DNA of 64,000 bases, taken from an uncultured Oscillospiraceae bacterium (lineage in GTDB: Bacteria; Bacillota; Clostridia; Oscillospirales; Oscillospiraceae). The position numbers and the translations under genes are program-made. The notes under the pieces are model-generated. The model was not told the origin of the DNA. It saw nothing but the letters and a program-made list of their open reading frames with translations, and ran no database searches. The stretch covers positions 53,127 through 117,126 of the forward strand of contig CAKTMO010000003.1 in assembly GCA_934573935.1 (NCBI GenBank), given 5' to 3'. Positions 1-6,145 of this stretch are shown one piece after another (within the stretch, counting starts at the first letter, position 1; every line of letters starts with the position of its first letter).

Positions 1-474
1 ATCGTTTCCCCCGACAACATGGGCAATAATAACACCAATTTCTGCGCCCTGATCGTTGACGCTGATACCACCATCAACGCCAGCGCCAATGGCGGTATTG
101 ATACCGGTACGAATGGTGGTTATGGCATTAACGTCCGGAACGGTGCTACGCTGACCATCAATGGCGGTAACTACTATGGCGGCGGCACGACGGTGCAGGT
201 GCAGAAGGGTACTTTGATCATCAACGATGGCTTCTTTGCGTGTGAGCCTTACAGCGATCCTACTTATGGTAGCGAGTATTTGATCAACTGCATTGACTCG
301 GCTTACAAGGATGGCACCGCCAAGATCACCGTCAAGGGTGGTACCTTCGTGAACTTTAACCCGGCCAACTGCAAGGCTGAGGGCGCTGGCACCAACTTCG
401 TCGCCGACGGCTACAAAGTCGTTTCCGAGACCCAGTCCAACGGCGATATCTGGTACACCGTCGTTCCCGAATAA
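1..474 (+). CDS. Surface protein, C-terminal part (5' end outside window)
   Basis: The reading frame is open from the first base and stops at 472-474, so only the last 157 residues are seen. The sequence is rich in Asn, Gly and Thr with short repeated turns such as TINGGNYYGGG and VKGGTF, typical of a right-handed beta-helix. It ends in a module of the type GGTF...VADGYKV...W-TV, which also ends the surface protein at 50.8-52.6 kb. There is no hydrophobic C-terminal anchor, unlike four other surface proteins in this window, so it may be secreted or held by its missing N-terminal part. The function is unknown; an extracellular location is inferred from the family. Confidence 0.6.
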   Translation: MVSPDNMGNNNTNFCALIVDADTTINASANGGIDTGTNGGYGINVRNGATLTINGGNYYGGGTTVQVQKGTLIINDGFFACEPYSDPTYGSEYLINCIDSAYKDGTAKITVKGGTFVNFNPANCKAEGAGTNFVADGYKVVSETQSNGDIWYTVVPE

Positions 475-520
475 CCCCCATCTCTCCGCCGGATGACCTC
501 TGACCGGCGCGGTATGACAC

Positions 521-552
521 AAAAACCCTCCCCCATGGGGAGGGTTTTTCTT
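521..552 (+). terminator. Rho-independent terminator
   Basis: The stem AACCCTCCCC / GGGGAGGGTT is followed by TTTTTC. It ends the transcript of the surface protein gene at 1-474. Confidence 0.9.
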
Positions 553-561
553 GTCCGCCTC

Positions 562-590
562 TTGCATTTTCCGCCGGAATTCTATATAAT
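562..590 (+). promoter_or_regulatory. Sigma-A promoter of azlCD
   Basis: TTGCAT (562-567), 17 bp spacer, TATAAT (585-590), 40 bases before the azlC start. Confidence 0.75.
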
Positions 591-629
591 GACCCCACTT
601 TATCCCATTTCTTACCGGAGGTGACGTCC

Positions 630-1322
630 TTGGAAAAGACCCAGCATCCCGCTCTTGCCGCCGTCCGCGCCGCGTTTCCCAGCACCGTCCCCGTGCTGAC
701 CGGCTATCTGGTGCTGGGCATTGCCTACGGCGTGCTGATGCAGACTAAGGGCTACGGCGTGCCCTGGGTGCTGCTGATGTGCTGCGTGGCCTACTGCGGC
801 AGCATGCAGTTCGTGGCCATCACCCTGCTGACCACGGCGTTCGATCCCCTGCAGGCCCTGCTGATGAGCCTGATGGTCAACGCCCGCCACCTGTTTTACG
901 GTGTGTCCATGCTGGGCAAATACCGCGGCATGGGCGCGGCCAAGCTGCCGCTGATCTATACCCTCAGCGACGAGACCTTCTCCATCGTCTCCTCCGTGGA
1001 GCCACCCAGCGATGTGCCCCGCAAGGATTTCTATCTGGCCGTGTCGCTGCTGAACTACGGCTACTGGGCCGCGGGCTCGGTGCTGGGCGCGGTGGCGGGG
1101 CAGCTGATCACCTTTGACACCACCGGACTGGACTTCGCCCTGACGGGCCTGTTCGTGGTGCTGTTCATCGAGCAGGTGAAAAACCCCGAAAACCGCATGA
1201 GCGGCGTCATCGGCCTTGTCTGCACCGCCGCGGCGCTGGCGGTGTTCGGCGCGGATAATCTGGTGATCCCCGCCATGGTGCTGGTGCTGATCGTATTGCT
1301 GCTGGGGAGGAAGAAGCTATGA
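630..1322 (+). CDS. azlC: AzlC family branched-chain amino acid exporter, large subunit
   Basis: This 230-residue membrane protein has about five hydrophobic segments and the AzlC family signature near its N-terminus (PVLTGYLVLGIAYGVLM, then CGSMQFVAITLL and LMVNARHLFYG). AzlC pairs with AzlD to form an exporter of branched-chain amino acids and their analogues. The start is taken as TTG at 630, because the ribosome site GGAGGTGA (617-624) overlaps the alternative GTG at 621 and sits at proper distance from 630. The stop overlaps the azlD start (ATGA), so the two are translationally coupled. The exact substrate in this organism is inferred from the family. Confidence 0.9.
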   Translation: MEKTQHPALAAVRAAFPSTVPVLTGYLVLGIAYGVLMQTKGYGVPWVLLMCCVAYCGSMQFVAITLLTTAFDPLQALLMSLMVNARHLFYGVSMLGKYRGMGAAKLPLIYTLSDETFSIVSSVEPPSDVPRKDFYLAVSLLNYGYWAAGSVLGAVAGQLITFDTTGLDFALTGLFVVLFIEQVKNPENRMSGVIGLVCTAAALAVFGADNLVIPAMVLVLIVLLLGRKKL

Positions 1323-1654
1323 CACTGACAACCACACAGGCCCTGATCATCGTGGGCGCGGTGACGCTGGGCACCGTCATCACCCGTTTTCTGCCCTTTC
1401 TGCTGTTTCCCGATAACAAGCCCATCCCCAAGGTGGTGGAGTATCTGGGCCGCACCCTGCCTGCCGCCATGATGGGCCTTCTGGTGGTGTACTGCCTGCG
1501 GAACGTGGACGTGGCCGCCGCACCCCACGGCCTGCCGGAGCTGATCGCCCTGGTGGTGGTCACGGCGCTGCACCTTTGGAAGCGCAACGTGCTGCTGTCC
1601 ATCGGCGCGGGCACGGTGGTTTATATGCTGCTGGTGCAGCTGGTATTTGTCTGA
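1319..1654 (+). CDS. azlD: AzlD family branched-chain amino acid exporter, small subunit
   Basis: This 111-residue protein is almost wholly hydrophobic, with four predicted membrane spans and the motif TVITRFLPFLLFP of AzlD proteins. Length and position right behind azlC (ATGA overlap) match the family. It is the small partner of the AzlCD exporter in the cytoplasmic membrane. Regulation: transcribed from the azlC promoter; no binding site for a leucine-responsive regulator is visible. Confidence 0.9.
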   Translation: MTLTTTQALIIVGAVTLGTVITRFLPFLLFPDNKPIPKVVEYLGRTLPAAMMGLLVVYCLRNVDVAAAPHGLPELIALVVVTALHLWKRNVLLSIGAGTVVYMLLVQLVFV

Positions 1655-1665
1655 GCGCGTGATCC

Positions 1666-1727
1666 CACAGGGGCGGAGGTGCGCCTCCGCCCCTGTGATC
1701 CGCCTTTTTGAAAAATTTTCAAAAAGG
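1666..1727 (+). terminator. Two consecutive hairpins after azlCD
   Basis: The perfect 14-bp stem at 1666-1679/1684-1697 (CACAGGGGCGGAGG) is followed by a second inverted repeat CCTTTTTGAAAA / TTTTCAAAAAGG at 1703-1727. The first hairpin lacks an immediate T-run, so termination probably relies on both. Confidence 0.55.
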
Positions 1728-1729
1728 TC

Positions 1730-1758
1730 TTGCCAAACGGGGGAAGATGTGTTATACT
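1730..1758 (+). promoter_or_regulatory. Promoter of the DUF3793-flavodoxin unit
   Basis: TTGCCA (1730-1735), 17 bp spacer, TATACT (1753-1758). The leader that follows is about 190 bases long and carries the duplicated operator-like unit described next. Confidence 0.75.
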
Positions 1759-1787
1759 GCCTATAGTTCCAATAGGAAATAAAAGAA

Positions 1788-1900
1788 CTGCTCCAGGAAG
1801 CAGCTTTTTTAAGACCAACAAGTTAGCCTGCGCTAACTACAGAACCGCCCGCCGCACCGGTCGGCTTTTTTAAGACCCATCAGTTAGCTATAGCTAACTG
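1788..1900 (+). promoter_or_regulatory. Tandem 61-bp units, each with a T-run hairpin and a GTTAGC palindrome
   Basis: GCTTTTTTAAGACC occurs at 1803-1816 and again at 1864-1877. Each copy is followed by a palindrome: AGTTAGC-ctgc-GCTAACT (1821-1838) and the perfect 20-mer CAGTTAGCTATAGCTAACTG (1881-1900). Small hairpins precede both T-runs (CTGCT/AGCAG at 1788-1803; GCCG/CGGC in the second). The palindromes resemble the TTAG-rich boxes of DtxR/IdeR-type iron regulators. Flavodoxin downstream is a typical iron-limitation gene, so an iron-responsive operator is the best guess. The identity of the regulator is inference. Confidence 0.6.
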
Positions 1901-1953
1901 ATAATCAAAGCCACATCGGGATACCCTAACAGACAGAAGAAAGGAGGTGGCCC

Positions 1954-2499
1954 ATGTCAGAAGAATTGATCATCCGGCAATGCGCCCCCACGCTGGCGGG
2001 CATCAAGACCGGCAGCCTGTTCCCCTGTCCCTGCCGCGACCGCGGGGCGCTGCTGGCGGATATCCGCTGCCTGAACCGCCTGCTGGTGCCCAAGGGCCTG
2101 TGCCTGCTGCCCATCCGCTATCGGGACGATCAGGCGCTGCTGTATCTCTACCGTCCCGCCGAGCTGCGGCGGGATCTGGAAAGCGGTCTGGCCCGTGACA
2201 TCCTGGCGCGGCAGAACTATCCCGAGGGCTGCCAGCGCTGTGTGGCCAAGCTGATCCGTCGCTTCCGCGAGGGTGATTTCCCCCACGAGGTAGGCCTGTT
2301 CCTCAGCTATCCGCCGGAGGACGTCCAGGGCTTCATCCAGCACCGCTCCCGCGATTTCAAGTGCGCCGGACTGTGGAAGGTCTACGGCGACGAGGAGAAA
2401 GCCCAACAGCTCTTTACCCGCTTCCGCCGCTGCACCGAGGACTACTGCGCCCGCTGGCGCTCCGGCTCCAACATCGAGCAGCTGACGGTGGCCAGCTGA
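1954..2499 (+). CDS. DUF3793 family protein
   Basis: This 181-residue soluble protein matches the DUF3793 family: an N-terminal QCAPTLAGIKTGSLF segment, a central LLPIRYRDDQALLYLYRP stretch, then PEGCQRCVAKLIRRF and FPHEVGLFLSYPPEDVQGFI, and a C-terminal KCAGLWKVYGD. Several Cys residues (CPC, C, C) could bind metal. In many gut Clostridia it lies beside flavodoxin and Feo iron-transport genes, so a link to iron supply is inferred; no reaction is known. The start is supported by AAGGAGGTGG at 1941-1950. It is followed after 49 bases by the flavodoxin gene, probably one operon. Confidence 0.8.
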   Translation: MSEELIIRQCAPTLAGIKTGSLFPCPCRDRGALLADIRCLNRLLVPKGLCLLPIRYRDDQALLYLYRPAELRRDLESGLARDILARQNYPEGCQRCVAKLIRRFREGDFPHEVGLFLSYPPEDVQGFIQHRSRDFKCAGLWKVYGDEEKAQQLFTRFRRCTEDYCARWRSGSNIEQLTVAS

Positions 2500-2548
2500 C
2501 ATGACAAGGAAAAAAGAAATTTAGCAATAAAAAGAAAGGAAACAACAC

Positions 2549-2974
2549 ATGAAAAAAACTGCTGTGATCTACTGGAGCGGCACCGGCAACACCGAGGCTA
2601 TGGCCAACGCCGTGGCGGAGGGCATGAAGGAAGCCGGCGGCGAAGTCACCGTCATGACGCCGGACCAGGTGGACGCCAACGCCCTGGGCGGCTACGCCGC
2701 CATCGCCTTCGGCTGCCCCGCCATGGGCAGCGAAGTGCTGGAGGAACTGGACTTCCAGCCCATGTTCGACGGCTGCAAATCCCGCCTCAGCGGCAAAAGC
2801 GTGGCTCTGTTCGGCTCCTACGGCTGGGGCGACGGCGAATGGATGCGCTCCTGGGAGAAGGACTGCGAAAACGCGGGGCTGAACCTGGTGTGCGAAAGCG
2901 TCACCTGCTGCGAAGCGCCGGACGACGCGGCCCTGGCCGCCTGCCGCGCCCTGGGCAAGACCCTGGCCCAGTGA
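2549..2974 (+). CDS. Flavodoxin (short chain)
   Basis: This 141-residue protein starts with the FMN phosphate-binding loop YWSGTGNTEAMA (residues 8-19). It has further flavodoxin landmarks: FGCPAMGSEVLE around residue 55 and LFGSYGWGDGEWM around residue 88. Flavodoxins are small FMN electron carriers that replace ferredoxin when iron is scarce. This fits the iron-box-like palindromes upstream and the co-directional DUF3793 gene. The ribosome site GAAAGGA precedes ATG at 2549. A rho-independent terminator lies downstream at 3175-3208. Confidence 0.92.
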   Translation: MKKTAVIYWSGTGNTEAMANAVAEGMKEAGGEVTVMTPDQVDANALGGYAAIAFGCPAMGSEVLEELDFQPMFDGCKSRLSGKSVALFGSYGWGDGEWMRSWEKDCENAGLNLVCESVTCCEAPDDAALAACRALGKTLAQ

Positions 2975-3035
2975 CCCGAAAACAAGCGTAAACCATTTTT
3001 CCTCTGTTTTCTACCCTCTATTACTTACTCATTTA

Positions 3036-3070
3036 CTCACTTCACTTCACTTCACTTCACTTCACTTCAC
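3036..3070. repeat. TTCAC pentanucleotide microsatellite
   Basis: TTCAC is repeated six times without error at 3041-3070, preceded by CTCAC. The flanks (3015-3160) hold more imperfect TTACTCAC- and CCAATC-type repeats. It lies in the 240-base gap between flavodoxin and spoIIP and holds no gene. Confidence 0.9.
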
Positions 3071-3174
3071 ACTTACGCATTTTCCCCCTTCAAAAGTTTT
3101 CCTATCCAATCTTACCCAATCAAAGTTACCCAATCACTTACTCACCTCTCTTCTCTATCACTCTTAACGGGAAA

Positions 3175-3208
3175 GCGGCGGCCTGATCGGAAACAGGCCG
3201 CCGTTTTT
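3175..3208 (+). terminator. Terminator between flavodoxin and spoIIP
   Basis: The stem CGGCGGCCTG / CAGGCCGCCG is followed by TTTTT on the + strand. It also lies just behind the spoIIP stop on the other strand, where the T-run is weaker. Confidence 0.85.
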
Positions 3209-3215
3209 CTGTGCG

Positions 3216-4352
3216 TTATGGCGTCTTTGTGGCTAGCAACACGCGGGCGAAGCTGTCGGCAAAGATGCGGGCGCTGTGCAGCGCCTCATCCAGCGAGTTG
3301 CCCGCCGCCCCCACCTCCACCAGCATGGAACCCAGCGACATGTGCTGGTTATAATTGGAGTTGCGCAGCGTGATGGGCCGCATCACCGTGGGATAGTCCG
3401 CCTTGACGCTCTCCGCCACCGCCGCGGCCAGCTTCAGATTCTCCTGCCACCCCTCGTGGTTGCTGCCCATGATAAAGCTCAGCTGGGCCGCGTGGGGATC
3501 CTCCTGAGAGATCAGCTTATACTGCCGGTGCTGGGCGTCCTCCACCGCGTCGCGGTGGATGTCTAAAATAAACACCAGCGACGGGTACTTCTCCAGATAC
3601 CCCTCGATGCCCTCCACCGACCGACCGTAGGCCCCCTCGTACAGCGGATCGTCATACAGCGTCCGGTCGTGCAGCACCGAAATGCCGTAGCCCGACAGCA
3701 CCGACGCGATCTCGTCCCCCACCCGCACCACGTTTTTCGTGGTGTCGCTGGTGCGGCAGGTGCCGGTGGAAACATATCCCTGTCCCTCCGGCATGGTGTA
3801 CGCCTCGCTGCCGTGGGTGTGCAGGATCAGCACCTGGGGCGCGTCGCCGGTCAGTCGGGCGGCGAAGTCCTCCGCCGCCAGCGCGGCGGCGTCCAGCGTC
3901 TTGTTGGAGGCGTTCTTGATGCACACCCCCCGCACCACCGTGTACCCCGCCGTGTTGGTGATCTTCACCGTCTGAGAGGGCACGCCGTTGTCCAAAAAGG
4001 CCAGCGCCGGACGGTCCGCCACCGGCAGCGGCGTGATGGCAGGGGAGGGGGCCGCCGTCTCCTGGGGCGCGTCCGGCTCCGGCGCCGCGCCGTCCTCCGG
4101 CTGCGCCGCCTCGTCTCCGACCGCCGCCACGTTCCACCGCGCCGCCAGCAGCAGCGGCGACTGCCCCAGTGCCAGCATGGCCGCGCCGGACAGATCGTCC
4201 GGCGGCATCCGGCTCTCCAGCGTCCGCGCCAGCAGCCATTTCAGGGCGCTGCCCTCCACCGTGACGCCCCGCTGCTCCACGGCTCCCGCCGTGACCACCG
4301 TCAGCGCCGCCAGTACCCCCGCCGCCGCCTGACGCACCCATTTTCTCGCCAT
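3216..4352 (-). CDS. spoIIP: Stage II sporulation protein P (SpoIIP family)
   Basis: This 378-residue protein has one N-terminal membrane segment (about residues 8-25), a Pro/Ala-rich linker and a C-terminal amidase-like domain of about 200 residues. Visible motifs are LILHTHGSEAYT, the later FILDIHRDAV, NHEGWQENL and MLVEVGAAGNS. The His and Glu residues match the zinc amidase/endopeptidase SpoIIP, which acts with SpoIID and SpoIIM to thin the septal peptidoglycan during engulfment. The start is ATG at 4352, with GAGGTG 6 bases before; ATG at 4358 is too close to that site. A sigma-E-like promoter lies just upstream, as expected for this gene. It places the organism among endospore formers. 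Confidence 0.9.
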   Translation of the reverse strand: MARKWVRQAAAGVLAALTVVTAGAVEQRGVTVEGSALKWLLARTLESRMPPDDLSGAAMLALGQSPLLLAARWNVAAVGDEAAQPEDGAAPEPDAPQETAAPSPAITPLPVADRPALAFLDNGVPSQTVKITNTAGYTVVRGVCIKNASNKTLDAAALAAEDFAARLTGDAPQVLILHTHGSEAYTMPEGQGYVSTGTCRTSDTTKNVVRVGDEIASVLSGYGISVLHDRTLYDDPLYEGAYGRSVEGIEGYLEKYPSLVFILDIHRDAVEDAQHRQYKLISQEDPHAAQLSFIMGSNHEGWQENLKLAAAVAESVKADYPTVMRPITLRNSNYNQHMSLGSMLVEVGAAGNSLDEALHSARIFADSFARVLLATKTP

Positions 4353-4369
4353 GCGCATCACCTCGGACA

Positions 4370-4399
4370 AGTATATGCGCCCCGGGGGCGTCCATATGA
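4370..4399 (-). promoter_or_regulatory. Putative sigma-E promoter of spoIIP
   Basis: On the minus strand TCATAT (4394-4399) and CATATACT (4370-4377) are 16 bp apart. They resemble the sigma-E boxes (ATA-type -35, CATACA-T -10). The -10 lies 18 bases before the chosen start codon. No sigma-A promoter is visible here. Confidence 0.5.
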
Positions 4400-4432
4400 C
4401 AGCGCGGGGGCAGCCGCCCCACAAATCCCCTC

Positions 4433-4461
4433 TTGCCAAATGCCGCGCGGCATGCTACAAT
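4433..4461 (+). promoter_or_regulatory. Promoter of the guanine riboswitch / guaD transcript
   Basis: TTGCCA (4433-4438), 17 bp, TACAAT (4456-4461). The spacer holds the palindrome TGCCGCGCGGCA. Transcription would start about 10 bases before the aptamer. Confidence 0.75.
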
Positions 4462-4478
4462 AAGAGCGTTATAGAGTA

Positions 4479-4545
4479 GCTCATATAGCCGTGCCGGAAC
4501 GGGGCGCGGCGTCTCTACGGCGTCACCGATGACGCCACTATGGGT
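4479..4545 (+). ncRNA. Guanine riboswitch aptamer
   Basis: P1 is GCTCAT (4479-4484) with ATGGGT (4540-4545). P2 is CCGTGCC/GGCGCGG with loop GGAACGG. The P2-P3 joint is CGTCTCTA. P3 is GGCGTC/GACGCC with loop ACCGAT, and the P3-P1 joint is ACTAT. Loop GG and CC can form the kissing contact. The key position in ACTAT is C, as in guanine-binding (not adenine-binding) members. The gene behind it is guanine deaminase, in full agreement. Confidence 0.88.
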
Positions 4546-4584
4546 GCTTTGCCGCATGGCGCGGCGGGGCGCTCATTTTATTTT
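4540..4584 (+). terminator. Riboswitch-controlled terminator overlapping P1
   Basis: Bases 4540-4555 can pair with 4561-4576 into a 16-bp stem followed by a U-rich tail (4577-4584). Its 5' arm contains the whole 3' strand of aptamer stem P1. Its 3' arm ends in GCTCAT (4571-4576), the same six bases as the P1 5' strand. Aptamer and terminator therefore exclude each other, which predicts that guanine turns the gene on. Confidence 0.75.
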
Positions 4585-4606
4585 GCCTGAAAAGAGGGAT
4601 CGTTTC

Positions 4607-5881
4607 ATGACACAGGTCTTGAAGGGCCACATCGTCCACGTACCGGCACTGGACCGGATGGACATCACGGAAAACGGCTTTCTGGTGCTGGAGGACGGCG
4701 TCATCGCCGGCGTCTACCACACCCTGCCGGACTGCTACGCCCACGCACCCCTGCGGGACTTCGGCGACAAGCTCATCATGCAGTCCTTCGCCGACATGCA
4801 CCTGCACGCCCCCCAGTACCCCATGCTGGGCATGGGCATGGATCTGCCGCTGCTGGACTGGCTGAATACCTATACCTTCCCCACCGAGTCCCGTTTTGCC
4901 GATCTGGACTATGCCCGCCGCATTTACCGCCGCCTGGCCAGCGACCTGATCACCAACGGCACCACCCGCGTGGCCATGTTCTCCTCCCTGCATACCGAGG
5001 CCACCTGGGTGCTGATGGAGGAACTGGAGAACGCAGGCGTCACAGGCTACGTGGGAAAGGTGAACATGGACCGCAACGGCCTGCCCGGCGTGCTGCAGGA
5101 GACCACCGAGGAGTCCGTCCGCGAGACGCTGCGCTGGATGGAGGGCTGTCATTTCGAGCATGTCAAGCCCATCCTCACCCCCCGCTTCACCCCCAGCTGC
5201 ACCGACGAGCTGATGGCGGCCCTGGGCCGCATCGCCGCCGAAAAGGGCCTCTACGTCCAGTCCCACCTGTCCGAGAGCCTGGGCGAGATCCAGTGGGTCC
5301 GCGAGCTGCACCCCGAGTGTCAGCGCTACTGGGAGACCTACGACAAGTACGGCCTGTGGAAAGACCACACCCTCATGGCCCACTGCGTCCACTCTGACGA
5401 GGTGGAGCGCAAGGCCATCAAGGACGCCAATGTAGTCGTTGTCCACTGCGGCGATTCCAACGTGAACATCTGCTCCGGCGTGTGTCCCGTCCGCCGCATG
5501 CTGGACGAGGGCATCTGGGTCACTCTGGGCAGCGACATCGCAGGCGGCGCACAGCTGCCTATGTATAAGGTCATCGCCACCTCCATCCGTACCTCCAAGG
5601 TCCGCCGCATCAGCGACGACTGGCACACCGATTTCCTGACGGTGGGGGAGGGATACTACCTGGGCACCACCGCCGGTCACAAGTACTTCGGCGCGGGCGA
5701 GGGCTTTGCCGTGGGCGACAAGCTCCACGCTATCGTGGTGGACGACGCCGACTTCCCCGAGGCCAGCCACCCCCTGAACGTGGAGGAGCGGTTCGAGCGC
5801 ATCATCTACATGACCCACCGCCACAACATCGTCTCCGTCTGGTCGGACGGCAGGGAAGTGGTGGGCGGCCAAAACCGCTGA
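4607..5881 (+). CDS. guaD: Guanine deaminase
   Basis: This 424-residue amidohydrolase converts guanine to xanthine and ammonia in the cytoplasm. It shows the metal site FADMHLHAPQ (His-x-His near residue 64), a QSHLSES motif, MAHCVHSDE (about residue 257) and the late Asp in LGSDIAGG (about residue 308), all as in GuaD. Length fits the family (about 420-450). ATG at 4607 is chosen, with AGAGGGA 7 bases upstream. An in-frame ATG at 4529 lies inside the riboswitch stem P3 and cannot be the start. Expression is controlled by the guanine aptamer and terminator at 4479-4584. With ade and the phosphoribosyltransferase near 21-24 kb it forms the purine salvage set. Confidence 0.95.
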   Translation: MTQVLKGHIVHVPALDRMDITENGFLVLEDGVIAGVYHTLPDCYAHAPLRDFGDKLIMQSFADMHLHAPQYPMLGMGMDLPLLDWLNTYTFPTESRFADLDYARRIYRRLASDLITNGTTRVAMFSSLHTEATWVLMEELENAGVTGYVGKVNMDRNGLPGVLQETTEESVRETLRWMEGCHFEHVKPILTPRFTPSCTDELMAALGRIAAEKGLYVQSHLSESLGEIQWVRELHPECQRYWETYDKYGLWKDHTLMAHCVHSDEVERKAIKDANVVVVHCGDSNVNICSGVCPVRRMLDEGIWVTLGSDIAGGAQLPMYKVIATSIRTSKVRRISDDWHTDFLTVGEGYYLGTTAGHKYFGAGEGFAVGDKLHAIVVDDADFPEASHPLNVEERFERIIYMTHRHNIVSVWSDGREVVGGQNR

Positions 5882-5904
5882 CAACGGATTAAATGGGAAT
5901 ACGC

Positions 5905-5943
5905 AGCAGGCGGACCGATGGCTCCATTGGCCCGCCTGTTGCT
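5905..5943 (+). terminator. Strong hairpin after guaD
   Basis: The stem AGCAGGCGG...CCGCCTGTTGCT has an inner CCGATGG/CCATTGG extension. The T-run is poor, so this may act as terminator or RNA stabiliser. Confidence 0.5.
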
Positions 5944-6020
5944 ATTATCGCTGAATTGCACAGGGAAGAACGGCATTATTTGTGCAAAACGCAGATTGTT
6001 GAAATTACGCGCAAAATACC

Positions 6021-6048
6021 GTGACATTTCCGCGAGATATGCTATAAT
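6021..6048 (+). promoter_or_regulatory. Promoter of the beta-helix surface gene (leader type A)
   Basis: GTGACA (6021-6026), 16 bp, TATAAT (6043-6048). The promoter and everything to the start codon are closely similar to the promoter-leader of the gene at 30620. Confidence 0.75.
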
Positions 6049-6054
6049 AAACTA

Positions 6055-6135
6055 TGTATCAGCAAGCGGCCCATGGGCCGCCGCTGTTTCAATTCCATTG
6101 AAACAGGTAATGTTTCAAAATTTAACGTAAAGGGA
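6055..6135 (+). promoter_or_regulatory. Two-hairpin 5' leader, copy 1
   Basis: TATGTATCA is followed by the palindrome GCGGCCCATGGGCCGC (6066-6081), then a second stem GTTTCAAT/ATTGAAAC (6086-6093/6097-6104), and the block TCAAAA-TTTAACGTAAAGGGAG (from 6115) that includes the ribosome site. The gene at 30620 has the same order with changed stem bases. Confidence 0.65.
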
Positions 6136-6145
6136 GAAAAAGAGC

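Noticed and set aside
3036..3070. CRISPR-like repeat
   Set aside because: Units are five bases with no spacers; it is a simple microsatellite.
3652..4557. Gly/Arg-rich frame overlapping spoIIP
   Set aside because: Out-of-frame shadow of spoIIP with extreme composition; spoIIP motifs are in the other frame.
4529..4606. Longer guaD reading frame from ATG 4529
   Set aside because: This ATG lies within stem P3 of the riboswitch aptamer, upstream of the terminator, and has no ribosome site. ATG 4607 has one.
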